Shown in pieces: positions 1-6,922 of a DNA stretch of 12,006 bases. The stretch is from Chloroflexota bacterium (GTDB lineage: Bacteria; Chloroflexota; Anaerolineae; JACRMK01). The stretch is from positions 1 through 12,006 of the forward strand of contig JACQEC010000126.1 in the NCBI GenBank assembly GCA_016200765.1. Direction: 5' to 3'. The translations under genes were made by a program, and so were the position numbers. The notes under the pieces are model-generated. The model was not told where the DNA came from. It made no database searches and saw only the letters and a program-made list of their open reading frames with translations. How positions within the stretch are numbered: the first letter of the stretch is position 1; each line of letters opens with the position of its first letter.

Positions 1-152
1 ACCAGAAACGCCGGGCCGATGAACGCCCAGACCTGCGCCGCCATCGCCAGAGAAATGAACGTGGCGATGAGCAAGATGCCGAGTGATTTTCTGCTCCTTC
101 GAAGCGCTTCGAGGGTTGAAGCTGGCCTGTGTTTGTGGTTGCCTGCGATCAT
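1..152 (-). CDS. Exported or membrane-anchored protein, N-terminal fragment (partial)
   Basis: The first 50 codons of a gene that runs off the left edge of the window. The ATG at 152-150 is set by a strong Shine-Dalgarno, GGAGGAG (minus strand, 160-166), seven bases upstream, and a promoter lies at 193-221. The product starts MIAGNHKHRP and has a basic stretch at about residues 16-22 (EALRRSRK). A hydrophobic segment follows at about residues 24-45 (LGILLIATFISLAMAAQVWA). This is the charge-then-hydrophobic pattern of a Sec signal peptide, with a possible signal-peptidase site near AMA-A, or of a signal anchor. Nothing after this segment is in the window, so the function cannot be named. Start and export signal are well supported; the family is unknown. 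Confidence 0.75.
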   Translation of the reverse strand, partial: MIAGNHKHRPASTLEALRRSRKSLGILLIATFISLAMAAQVWAFIGPAFL

Positions 153-192
153 ACGATTTCTCCTCCGAAAGAGTCGTGCAAGGGGTACAGCG

Positions 193-221
193 ATAATATA
201 CGCTTATCTCTCAATTTGCAA
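193..221 (-). promoter_or_regulatory. Sigma70-type promoter for the partial gene at 152
   Basis: Read on the minus strand, TTGCAA (216-221) and TATTAT (193-198) are separated by 17 bases, close to the housekeeping consensus in an AT-rich island. Transcription would start near 186, giving a leader of about 34 nt that contains the GGAGGAG ribosome site. Confidence 0.6.
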
Positions 222-417
222 ATCTTGCGTCAACGCCAAAATAGACGCGGCCCTGGCGGACTGCGTCGGACGTCATCACAGTTGCTCAAGCGGCCTAGTC
301 ACCACTGACATCCTCACGCTCGTTCGCGATTTTACCATTGTTTGCAAGGCGAAGCAAATCGAGTTTTGCCCCGCTTGCTCCCTGTAGGGCTTTCCCAAAG
401 GCCGCCACGTCGGATGA

Positions 418-450
418 AGCGCGGCATCGGTTGGAAACCGACGCCGCGCT
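418..450 (-). terminator. Hairpin directly after the glycosidase-like gene, probable terminator
   Basis: Positions 418-425 pair with 443-450 (8 bp). After one A/C mismatch, 427-432 pair with 436-441 (6 bp), closing on a 3-nt loop. The structure begins 5 nt past the TAA stop (457-455) of the minus-strand gene. The stem is GC-rich, but no U-run follows in the direction of transcription, so it is either an atypical intrinsic terminator or a 3' stabilising structure. Confidence 0.5.
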
Positions 451-454
451 CGGC

Positions 455-2488
455 TTATGGCGAATCCACAAAGATCGGATCCACGCCGACCACCAGCGCG
501 TGCGGGTCCGCCGTGTACGTCGCGCCGCTCATGGTTGTGACCGTGACCGAGGTCGCGCCGGTTGACAGGTTCACCGTCGTTGTCTGTGTGGCCCACAGCG
601 TATAGACCGTGCCAACCGCCTTCTGGAACTGGTAGCCCGTGACGCCGGCGCCCAAATTTAAGGTTGCCAGTGGGATGGTTCCGTTCAGCTTCTGCGCGGT
701 CAGCGCAAAGTAACTCTCGGCCAGTCGCGGCCCGGTGGTCGTCAACACCAATCCGGGCAGCATCTGGTCGGCCCAGTCAAGGTAGCGCTCGAACACATTA
801 TAGCGCGCCCCTTCGCCACCCGCCATCATCATCAACTCGGCGGTATCCTGCGCGTGAGCCAACTCGTCGGCGGCGGTTGCCGGCTCTGGCTTGTGGTTAG
901 CCAGCTCCCAGATCTCCAACGGTTTGTTGATGCGGTTCGGCCCGCGCAGCCAGCGCGTCACAGTCGGCAGGCTCGCGGGCGGCCCGTAGTAGTGGTACTG
1001 GAACGCATCCATACTGTACTGGTGTTGCACCTCCAGCGGCCACCAACTCTGGATCGCGTACACCGCGTTTGACAACTGCAAGGTCGTCGTCAAATCGTAC
1101 TCGGTCAGGATGGTTGTCGTGATGACCTGATTGGCCAACGTAATGGCTTCTTGCACCTGACCCGACAGGTAGAGGTCATTCGCGACAACCAGCGCCAGCG
1201 CCGAACTGGCTATGCCGCTGTTCTCCACCATAGCGCTGTTGTCGGCCCCTTTGATCGTCGTATACGCCAGATCGAGCAGTGAGAAATAGTTGGCCGGCGT
1301 GTCCGCCCACTGCGTGGTGGACACCGCCTCGTCCTCCAACGAGTAGCGTGTGACGCGCCCCTTCAAGTGCGACACGAGATTCCCCACAAAGTCCAGATAG
1401 CCGCCCAGGTCCGTCGGATAGGTGGACGCCTGCGTAGACGTCTGGCGCGCTTGAATGTGCACAACCACATCCAGGTTGCAAGCGCGCATGGTGTTGATCT
1501 GGCTGTCTATCTGGACGTAGGTGTAGGTGCCCCCGATGTAAATGTCGCCCCACACCGCAAAAAGCACCGTCGGGATGCTTTTGTCGGCTTGCAGTGCGAC
1601 GCAATACTGCGCGGCCGCGTTGGAATCAACCTGCGCGCCAAAAAAGACCGCGTTGGTTGGCGTCGGGATGGGCGTTGGCGAGTTGGTCGCCGTCGGCGTG
1701 AGCGTGGGTGGCCGCGGCGTCTTGGTCGCTGTCGCCGTGGCAGTGTCGGTTGGGGTGGCGGTGAAGGTCGCCGTAGCCGTTGCGGTCGGCGTGCCCGTAT
1801 CGGTGGGCGTCGCTGTGATTGTGGGCGTCGCGGTATTCGCCGGAGTCGGCGTCACCGTGGGGGTGCCGGTCGCCGTGGCGGACGGGATGCGCGTATTGGT
1901 CGGAACCAGAGTCGGAGTTGGCGAGTTGGTTGGCCGCGGCGTCACAGTAGGTATCACCGCGTCGCCGACGCTGACGACGCCCGACGCTACTGGCCCGATC
2001 AGCGTGTAATAGGAATAGTCCCCTTTAATCGCGAACGTTAGCGTGTACGATTGGCCGGGCAGTAAGGTACCGCTGTCCCACGGGCCGGATGCCAGCGCGC
2101 GGGGCTGCGCAGTCGCCATCGGCATTTGAACCTGCGCCCCGCTCGTGACTGCGAAATTGTTCATCACCACCGGCAACATCATCTTGTACGGTGGGTAAAT
2201 GAACAGTTGTGTAGTGGTCGTCGCGTAGTTCGTCCACACCACGTTGGAGCCGATCGAGATCGTGATGACCGACGGGTTCAGTCCGGCGTCGGTGATGGTG
2301 ACCGGCACGGTGGTTGTGAAAACAGCGGCTAATGCGCGAGCCGAACGCAAAGCGGGGTTGCTCGCCGCGCCCTCAAACTGCGTGGCCGAGACAGACGGCA
2401 GTAGCGCGATGCATAAGATAGCCAGCGCCAGCACGCCGTACGCGGCAAATGCCGGCAGAATAATTTTTGACCGGTGACGATAGTCCAT
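455..2488 (-). CDS. Secreted modular protein: degenerate cupredoxin domain, Thr/Pro linker, glycosidase-like TIM barrel
   Basis: A 677-residue product from the ATG at 2488, chosen because it puts a signal peptide (about residues 5-36, basic MDYRHRSK then a hydrophobic run ending SVSA) at the N terminus. In-frame ATG 2506 and TTG 2545 only add residues before it, and no start has a clear Shine-Dalgarno. Residues about 60-175 resemble plastocyanin-like domains (VTITDAGLNPSVITISIGS, VWTN, DSGTLLPGQS, Y-YY, GVVSV), but the Cys, His and Met copper ligands are absent and an insertion carries LPVVMNNF. Residues about 178-280 are a Thr/Pro/Ala linker. Residues about 281-600 match the layout of clan GH-A glycosidases: FGAQV, VWGDI, RYSLEDEA (candidate acid/base E387), DAFQYHYY, KPLEIWELAN (candidate nucleophile E528). 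Residues 601-677 look like the small beta domain that follows such barrels (GYQF, YTLWA, AHALVV-like strand). The substrate is unknown. Secretion and modular layout are well supported; the barrel assignment rests on motif order only. Confidence 0.75.
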   Translation of the reverse strand: MDYRHRSKIILPAFAAYGVLALAILCIALLPSVSATQFEGAASNPALRSARALAAVFTTTVPVTITDAGLNPSVITISIGSNVVWTNYATTTTQLFIYPPYKMMLPVVMNNFAVTSGAQVQMPMATAQPRALASGPWDSGTLLPGQSYTLTFAIKGDYSYYTLIGPVASGVVSVGDAVIPTVTPRPTNSPTPTLVPTNTRIPSATATGTPTVTPTPANTATPTITATPTDTGTPTATATATFTATPTDTATATATKTPRPPTLTPTATNSPTPIPTPTNAVFFGAQVDSNAAAQYCVALQADKSIPTVLFAVWGDIYIGGTYTYVQIDSQINTMRACNLDVVVHIQARQTSTQASTYPTDLGGYLDFVGNLVSHLKGRVTRYSLEDEAVSTTQWADTPANYFSLLDLAYTTIKGADNSAMVENSGIASSALALVVANDLYLSGQVQEAITLANQVITTTILTEYDLTTTLQLSNAVYAIQSWWPLEVQHQYSMDAFQYHYYGPPASLPTVTRWLRGPNRINKPLEIWELANHKPEPATAADELAHAQDTAELMMMAGGEGARYNVFERYLDWADQMLPGLVLTTTGPRLAESYFALTAQKLNGTIPLATLNLGAGVTGYQFQKAVGTVYTLWATQTTTVNLSTGATSVTVTTMSGATYTADPHALVVGVDPIFVDSP
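1649..1957 (-). repeat. Low-complexity Thr/Pro/Ala linker coding repeat
   Basis: About 103 codons of irregular TPT-, TAT- and TPTDTA-type repeats form the linker between the cupredoxin-like and barrel domains. The plus strand reads as long runs of GTCGGCGT-like units, which creates an open antisense frame at 1542-2009 that is not a gene. The composition suggests a flexible, possibly glycosylated, extracellular spacer prone to length change by slippage. Confidence 0.85.
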
Positions 2489-2509
2489 CGAATACCCGCG
2501 AAGCATTGA

Positions 2510-2534
2510 AGATGGCCGTCTTGTGAGGCCATCT
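2510..2534 (-). promoter_or_regulatory. Leader hairpin upstream of the glycosidase-like gene
   Basis: 2510-2517 (agatggcc) pairs perfectly with 2527-2534 (ggccatct) around a 9-nt loop. It lies 21 nt before the ATG at 2488 in the transcribed leader. It has no following U-run, so it is not a standard terminator. It could influence translation of a gene that lacks a clear Shine-Dalgarno. No riboswitch class is recognised. Confidence 0.35.
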
Positions 2535-2557
2535 GTCCTGCACAAAGCGCCCCAACG

Positions 2558-2590
2558 TCACAGCCCATGACGAACCCAGTCGTTCCCCAT
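2558..2590 (-). CDS. Possible 10-codon leaderless leader ORF
   Basis: ATG at 2590 starts six bases after a perfect TATAAT (-10) and encodes MGNDWVRHGL before TGA. The frame is the same as that of the downstream glycosidase-like gene, separated from it by this TGA. Position and spacing suit a leaderless mini-ORF, but a 10-codon frame can arise by chance and the peptide resembles no leader I know. Confidence 0.2.
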   Translation of the reverse strand: MGNDWVRHGL

Positions 2591-2596
2591 TTCAAT

Positions 2597-2623
2597 ATTA
2601 TAAGGCATCGAGCAGAACGGCAA
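2597..2623 (-). promoter_or_regulatory. Promoter of the glycosidase-like gene
   Basis: On the minus strand there is a perfect -10 TATAAT (2597-2602) and a TTGCCG (2618-2623) as the likely -35, with a short 15-base spacer. Transcription would begin near 2590, giving a leader of about 100 nt that contains the mini-ORF and the hairpin at 2510-2534. Confidence 0.5.
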
Positions 2624-2713
2624 GGGTACCTTACCCCTATGCGGTGGTATTTCCCAAAGTCGTTAATGACGACATTCGCTCCCGCTGGCAGCAGCAGTAT
2701 CGCGGGGTCAAAT

Positions 2714-2784
2714 CCGGCGGCCCTGGGTGGCGGATATGGCTAACCCCCGTTGCTGCGCGACATGCCATGACAGCAGGCCGCCGG
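2714..2784 (-). terminator. Long inverted repeat after the hydrolase-ligase fusion gene (weak terminator candidate)
   Basis: ccggcggcc (2714-2722) is the exact reverse complement of 2776-2784. A smaller tgctg/cagca pair (2751-2755, 2771-2775) is nested next to the right arm. It begins about 35 nt after the TGA of the minus-strand fusion gene. The loop is long (53 nt) and no U-run follows, so the terminator role is a weak inference. Confidence 0.25.
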
Positions 2785-2818
2785 CGTACCACATTTAAAG
2801 ATATAACGCGCCAACCCG

Positions 2819-5314
2819 TCAACGGGATACGGCTCCTGGTGTCTGCTGGTTCAGGTACTCCCGCACCACCTGCCAGCGCTTCACCTTACCAATGTACGTG
2901 CGCGGCAGGTCTTTCGTGAACTCCACCCCGCGCGGCACAAGGTAGTCGTCCAACCGCGCCCGCGCAAAGGCGATCAACTCGTCGGGCCGCGCGCGCTCGC
3001 CTTCCTTCAGAATGACAAACGCCCGCGGCTCGTTGCCTACCGGCACCACCACTACCTCGCGCACCTTCGGGTGCTCGTAGAGCACCTCCTCGATATCGCG
3101 TGAGTAGATTGGCCGCTTAGAAAACGTCGGGGCCAGCGGGTACCAGATGTTCGCCCGCCGGTCAATGATCTGGAAGTAGCCGTCTTCGTCCATGCGCGCC
3201 ACGTCGCCGGTATGCAGCCAGCCCTCGCTGTCAATCGCGCGCGCCGTCGCCTGCTCGTCGCCCCAATAGCCCCGCATTACTTGCGGCCCGCGCACACACA
3301 ACTCGCCGATCTCGCCCGGCGGAAGCGCGCGCCCGTCCTGCAAATCCACGATGCGCGCCTCAGTCGAAGGCAGCGGGATGCCGATGGAGCCAATCTTGAC
3401 CTCGCCGCTCATCGGGTTGGCGTGCGTGACCGGCGACGCTTCGGTGAGGCCGTAGCCTTCCACCAGCCGCCCTCGCGTCAGCCGCACAAACGCCTCGGCC
3501 ACCTCGACCGGTAGCGGCGCGGAGCCGCACAGGCACGCGCGCACTGAACTGAGACGGTAGCGGCGCACGTTGGGGAAGTTGTTGATCGCCACGTACATTT
3601 CGGGCACGCCGGGGAATATCGTGGGGCGTTGGTCGCGGATTGTCTCCAACACTTCCCGCGTGGCAAAGGTCGGCAGTAAGATCATGGCCGCGCCGAAAAA
3701 GGCTGACAGGTTGAGACAGGCGGTTAGCCCGTACAGATGGGTAAACGGCAGAGCGGCCAGCACCCGCTCCTGCCCGTCGCGCGCGTCCGCGTACCAATGG
3801 CGCGTCTGGATAGCGTTGGCAACCAGATTGCCGTGCGTGAGCGTCACACCCTTGGGCGCGTCGGTCGTGCCGGTCGTGTACTGAACCATCGCCACATCGT
3901 CCGGTGCCACGGGCACATCGGGCGAAACGGTGGACTGATGTTTGAGCAAGCCTTGCAGCCAGTGCGCGCCCGGCTCCGCGCGCAAGTCCACGCGATGGCC
4001 TTCGCGCGCCTCGCGCGTGATGGTGAAGGCCAGCCGCTTGAGCGGCGGCAGGTACTCTTTCAGGTGGGTGACGATGACATGCTTGATACCGGCGCGCGCC
4101 GCGACTGTTCCGACCGTGTGGTAGAACTTGCTCAAGGTGACGATCACCTGCGCGCCGCACTCGACCACGACTTGCTCCAACTCGGCGGCGCTCGCCAGCG
4201 GGTTATACGGCACCGCCGCCGCGCCCGCCTTCAGCACGCCGTAATAACAGAAGACCATCTGCGGCGTGTTGGGCAGCAAGAGCACCACCCGCTCGCCCTT
4301 GCGCACGCCGAGGCCGATCAGGGCGTTGGCAAACTGGTTCGCCAGATCATAGATCTGCTGCCACGTCAAGGTCGCGCCGTAGAAGATGGTGGCCGGGCGC
4401 CGCCCATAGCGCCGCGCCGCCGAGCCGACAAACCGGTGTAGGGGCTGATGGGGCAGGATGATCGTCGGCGGCACACCCGGCTCGTAGTTCTTTAACCAGG
4501 GCCGCTCGCGCTTCAGCCCCGCCTGAAACTGCTCGCGCGCCTGCCGCCAAGCAGGCGCGGTCGGGCCGAGAAAGCGCTGGATCGCGCGGTTCACCGCGTC
4601 TGCGCGCTCCAACTGCACCAGATGCGCCGAAACCGGGATGATGACCTCCTGTGCAGTCGGAATCTGCGCGGCCACTGCGCCATAGGCTTCCTGCGGAAAG
4701 ACAAAATCGCGGTGTCCGCGAATCACCAACGTCGGCGACTTGATTTGGCCGAGCGCACTGCCATCCCAGACCTTGAGCGCGTTCTCATAATAGGCTCGCA
4801 GGCTGTGCGCGGGCGCATAGACGTTTCGCATGAAGCGGCTCATCAGCGGCTGCATCAGGCGCGTCGGCACACGGAACGCCGCCCGCAGCAGGCGGCTCAA
4901 CTCGAACGTGCGCGCCGTGCCGACCAGCACCAGCCGCTCGACCCGCTCCGGGTACCGCGCGGCGTAGGCGGCGGCGACCGCCCCGCCAAACGAGTGGCCG
5001 AACAGGACAAAGGTTGGCGCGGCCTGTGTCTCGCGCAGCACCGCGTCGAGGTCGGCGAGCATCTCTTCTAGGGTATAGCGCGTGCGCGGCTTGTCCGAGC
5101 GCCCGTGCCCGCGCAGGTCGGGCGCGATGATGCGGTAGTCCTCCGCGAAGAACGAAATCTGCGCCTGCCACTGCGCGGCCTGCCCGCCGAAGCCGTGCAG
5201 GAAGACCATCGTGCCCTGCGTCAGCCCCGGATCAATATCAATCACGCTCAAGCGCACCGGCGGGTCCGCTGACGCGACGACATCACGGCGATAGAGTTCA
5301 AGGTCTATATGCAC
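2819..5314 (-). CDS. Fusion of alpha/beta hydrolase and acyl-CoA-synthetase-like adenylating enzyme
   Basis: An 831-residue protein starting at GTG (5314), with AGGGAG seven bases upstream; no in-frame ATG lies nearby. Residues about 1-250 form an alpha/beta hydrolase: HGFGG oxyanion region (40-44), nucleophile elbow GHSFGG with Ser108, probable acid Asp203 (RGHRDFVFP) and His231 (VSAHLVQLE). Residues about 285-820 form an ANL-superfamily adenylating module: phosphate loop YTTGTTDAPKG (479-489), GYGLTEASP with Glu625, HTGDVA with Asp704, and an A10-like PRTYIGKVKR with Lys810. After DRR (718-720) the usual hinge and GFNVYP loop is replaced by a longer, different stretch (ANIWYPLAPTFSKRPIYSRD), and the segment near VVVPVGNEPRAF is shortened. 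The family would normally make an acyl-adenylate and then an acyl-CoA; here the second step is uncertain. It lies 72 nt after the PaaK-type gene and is probably co-transcribed. The layout recalls OleBC fusions, but OleB uses an Asp nucleophile, so that name is not given. Confidence 0.85.
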   Translation of the reverse strand: MHIDLELYRRDVVASADPPVRLSVIDIDPGLTQGTMVFLHGFGGQAAQWQAQISFFAEDYRIIAPDLRGHGRSDKPRTRYTLEEMLADLDAVLRETQAAPTFVLFGHSFGGAVAAAYAARYPERVERLVLVGTARTFELSRLLRAAFRVPTRLMQPLMSRFMRNVYAPAHSLRAYYENALKVWDGSALGQIKSPTLVIRGHRDFVFPQEAYGAVAAQIPTAQEVIIPVSAHLVQLERADAVNRAIQRFLGPTAPAWRQAREQFQAGLKRERPWLKNYEPGVPPTIILPHQPLHRFVGSAARRYGRRPATIFYGATLTWQQIYDLANQFANALIGLGVRKGERVVLLLPNTPQMVFCYYGVLKAGAAAVPYNPLASAAELEQVVVECGAQVIVTLSKFYHTVGTVAARAGIKHVIVTHLKEYLPPLKRLAFTITREAREGHRVDLRAEPGAHWLQGLLKHQSTVSPDVPVAPDDVAMVQYTTGTTDAPKGVTLTHGNLVANAIQTRHWYADARDGQERVLAALPFTHLYGLTACLNLSAFFGAAMILLPTFATREVLETIRDQRPTIFPGVPEMYVAINNFPNVRRYRLSSVRACLCGSAPLPVEVAEAFVRLTRGRLVEGYGLTEASPVTHANPMSGEVKIGSIGIPLPSTEARIVDLQDGRALPPGEIGELCVRGPQVMRGYWGDEQATARAIDSEGWLHTGDVARMDEDGYFQIIDRRANIWYPLAPTFSKRPIYSRDIEEVLYEHPKVREVVVVPVGNEPRAFVILKEGERARPDELIAFARARLDDYLVPRGVEFTKDLPRTYIGKVKRWQVVREYLNQQTPGAVSR

Positions 5315-5386
5315 AGCGCGGCTCCCTGCCCCATCTTACGCAAGCATTATTGAGATTGAAGCCATGAATGTGACACGGTGGCTCAT

Positions 5387-6688
5387 CTATGAGCCGCTCT
5401 TTCTGCGATCAAACAGCCGTCTCGCCTTCAACTGGAAGCGCGGCAACGTGCCCGTCTCGACAACCTGCACGCGCGGGCGCAGGTAGAGGCTCTGTTGGAC
5501 CCGGCTCGCCAGCGCCTGTGCGACGCTTGCGCCGTCACCGTAGGCCACCTCGACGTTGATCGCCATCTCGTCCAACTCCCCCTCGCGCGTAACCTCGATG
5601 TTGAACTCGGTGATTGCCTCAAACTCGCGCACGAGGTTTTCAATCGCCGATGGAAAGACGTTCACCCCGCGCACCGTTACCATATCGTCCGCGCGCCCGA
5701 TGATGCCGCCCGCCATGCGCGCAAACGTGCGCCCGCACTCGCATCGCGCATCATCCAGCCGCACCCGGTCGCCGGTGCGGTAGCGGATCAGCGGCATCCC
5801 CAGCCGCCCCAGATTGGTCACGACGAGTTCACCCTCTTCGGCCGGTCGCTCGGTTTGTGGGTCAATCACCTCAAAAATGAACTCGCCCTCATTCAAGTGA
5901 ACGCCACTGCGCGCCGCGCACGAGAAGCCCGTCGCGCCAACCTCGGTCGCGCCGGTGTGGTCGAAGCATTGCGCGTGCCATGCCTCCTCGATGCGCTGGC
6001 GCGTGCCGGGGATGCTTGCGCCGGGCTCGCCCGCGTGGATTGTCACGCGCATCGCGCTCTGCGAGAGGTCTACGCCATCCCGCCGCGCCACCTCGGCCAG
6101 ATGCAGGGCATATGTCGGTGTGCAGACCAAGACCGTCGCGCGGTTCTCGATGATCGCCTGCAAGCGCTGCTCACTGGTCAGCCCGCCGCCGGGGATGCTC
6201 ATCAAGCCCGCGCGCCGCGCCGACTCGTACGCGCTCCAGAAGCCGATGAACGGCCCGAAGCCAAACGCGAAATACGCGCGGTCACCCGCCCCCACGCCCG
6301 CCGCGCGATAGACCGCGCCCCAGCAGTTCAGCCACCACTCCCACGACTCGTCGGTGTCCAGCCAGCGCAAGGAGCGGCCGGTCGTGCCAGAGGTCTGGTG
6401 AAATTTGACATAGCGGTCGAGCGGGTAGGTCAGATTCGTGCCGAAGGGAGGGTGCGCTTCCTGATCGGCCACCAGTTCCGACTTGGTCGTAAACGGCAGG
6501 CGGCGCAGGTCGTCCAATGATCGCATATCGCCGCCTGCGCGCAGACCCGCGCCAGCCAATTTGCGCTGATAGAAATGGTTAGACGCCAGCACGGCATCGC
6601 ACAGCTGCCGCAGTTTCGCCAACTGAATTTGCTGCAGCGTCTCTCGCGGCGCAGTTTCAACCTCCGGAACAATGGCCTGAACCGTCAT
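5387..6688 (-). CDS. Phenylacetate-CoA ligase (PaaK) family protein
   Basis: A 433-residue product, the usual length for PaaK-type ligases. These activate an aromatic carboxylic acid with ATP to an adenylate and then to the CoA thioester in the cytoplasm. The ATG at 6688 is chosen because GAGG lies 10 nt upstream, the promoter is at 6730-6759, and an upstream frame extension to 6814 reads into a repeat. Motifs in order: HQTSGTTG phosphate loop (99-104 for TSGTTG), TGATEVGA (245-252), YRTGD (303-307), CECGR (316-320) followed by GRADDM, RGVNVFPSAIE (340-350), and a C-terminal LKARR with Lys421 as the likely A10 lysine. All key motifs are intact. The family also covers ligases for benzoate-like and other acids, and no paa ring-hydroxylation genes are nearby, so the true substrate is open. 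The next gene in the operon encodes a second adenylating enzyme. Confidence 0.9.
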   Translation of the reverse strand: MTVQAIVPEVETAPRETLQQIQLAKLRQLCDAVLASNHFYQRKLAGAGLRAGGDMRSLDDLRRLPFTTKSELVADQEAHPPFGTNLTYPLDRYVKFHQTSGTTGRSLRWLDTDESWEWWLNCWGAVYRAAGVGAGDRAYFAFGFGPFIGFWSAYESARRAGLMSIPGGGLTSEQRLQAIIENRATVLVCTPTYALHLAEVARRDGVDLSQSAMRVTIHAGEPGASIPGTRQRIEEAWHAQCFDHTGATEVGATGFSCAARSGVHLNEGEFIFEVIDPQTERPAEEGELVVTNLGRLGMPLIRYRTGDRVRLDDARCECGRTFARMAGGIIGRADDMVTVRGVNVFPSAIENLVREFEAITEFNIEVTREGELDEMAINVEVAYGDGASVAQALASRVQQSLYLRPRVQVVETGTLPRFQLKARRLFDRRKSGS

Positions 6689-6729
6689 AGGCGATCTGCC
6701 TCTACGCGGTGAACCGTAATCACACGGCC

Positions 6730-6759
6730 ATTGTAGTTGAATGTATCGCGGCGCGTCAA
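6730..6759 (-). promoter_or_regulatory. Sigma70-type promoter of the PaaK-type gene and fusion gene operon
   Basis: Minus-strand TTGACG (6754-6759) and TACAAT (6730-6735) with an 18-base spacer. Transcription would start near 6723, leaving a leader of about 35 nt with GAGG before the ATG at 6688. Confidence 0.6.
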
Positions 6760-6821
6760 CAGCAGTCAGCGCAAAACACAAAGTCGTTGGGGCGATGTAA
6801 CGGCCAAGTCTCAACCCCCTA

Positions 6822-6897
6822 TCGCCGTCACTGCGCGCCGTTTCTCCCCTCTCCCATACCTGGGAGAGGGGCCGGGGGTGAGGGGCTTCGCCCTCAC
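6822..6897. repeat. REP-like hairpin repeat, copy R1
   Basis: A perfect 11-bp stem (6846-6856 with 6861-6871, loop tacc) reads cccctctccca / tgggagagggg. It is followed by ccgggggtgagggg, and a second stem pairs gtgaggg (6878-6884) with ccctcac (6891-6897). The upstream arm (6822-6843, tcgccgtca..tgcgcgccgttt) is also shared with copy R3. It is non-coding and of a type usually dispersed in many copies in a genome. Confidence 0.8.
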
Positions 6898-6922
6898 CGC
6901 CTGCGCTCTCACGCCTTGCCCG

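Larger units (their letters stand above)
153..454. other. Intergenic region between the partial gene and the secreted glycosidase-like gene
   Basis: 302 bases without a convincing gene. It holds the ribosome site and promoter of the gene to the left and a strong hairpin just after the stop codon of the gene to the right. I see nothing recognisable in the middle (about 225-415). Short open frames there lack a ribosome site and show no protein-like composition. Confidence 0.6.
2489..2818. other. Intergenic region between the glycosidase-like gene and the hydrolase-ligase fusion gene
   Basis: 330 bases without a convincing protein gene on the scale of its neighbours. It contains a leader hairpin (2510-2534), a possible 10-codon leader ORF (2558-2590), a promoter (2597-2623) and a 9-bp inverted repeat (2714-2722 with 2776-2784). 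I see no other structure, and frames such as 2637-2822 minus look random. Confidence 0.55.

Noticed and set aside
19..387. 122-codon plus-strand open frame at the left end
   Set aside because: It overlaps the minus-strand partial gene, which has a strong ribosome site, promoter and signal peptide; the plus frame has none of these.
1542..2009. Open frame on the plus strand rich in Val and Gly
   Set aside because: It is the antisense reading of the Thr/Pro linker repeat; its composition follows directly from the repeat and it has no ribosome site.
2489..2545. TTG start at 2545 or ATG 2506 for the glycosidase-like gene
   Set aside because: Both put extra polar residues before the signal peptide and neither has a ribosome site; ATG 2488 gives a normal signal peptide.
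2488..2590. Cyclic-di-GMP-type riboswitch in the leader
   Set aside because: A GCGGG..TTCGATGG stretch is only superficially similar; the conserved core of that riboswitch is absent.
5495..6520. 341-codon plus-strand open frame
   Set aside because: It lies wholly antisense to the PaaK-type gene, whose motifs are all intact; Arg/Ala-rich composition is typical of GC-rich antisense frames.
6689..6814. N-terminal extension of the PaaK-type gene to 6814
   Set aside because: It would include the promoter at 6730-6759, and the extra residues do not match PaaK proteins; ATG 6688 gives the family length.
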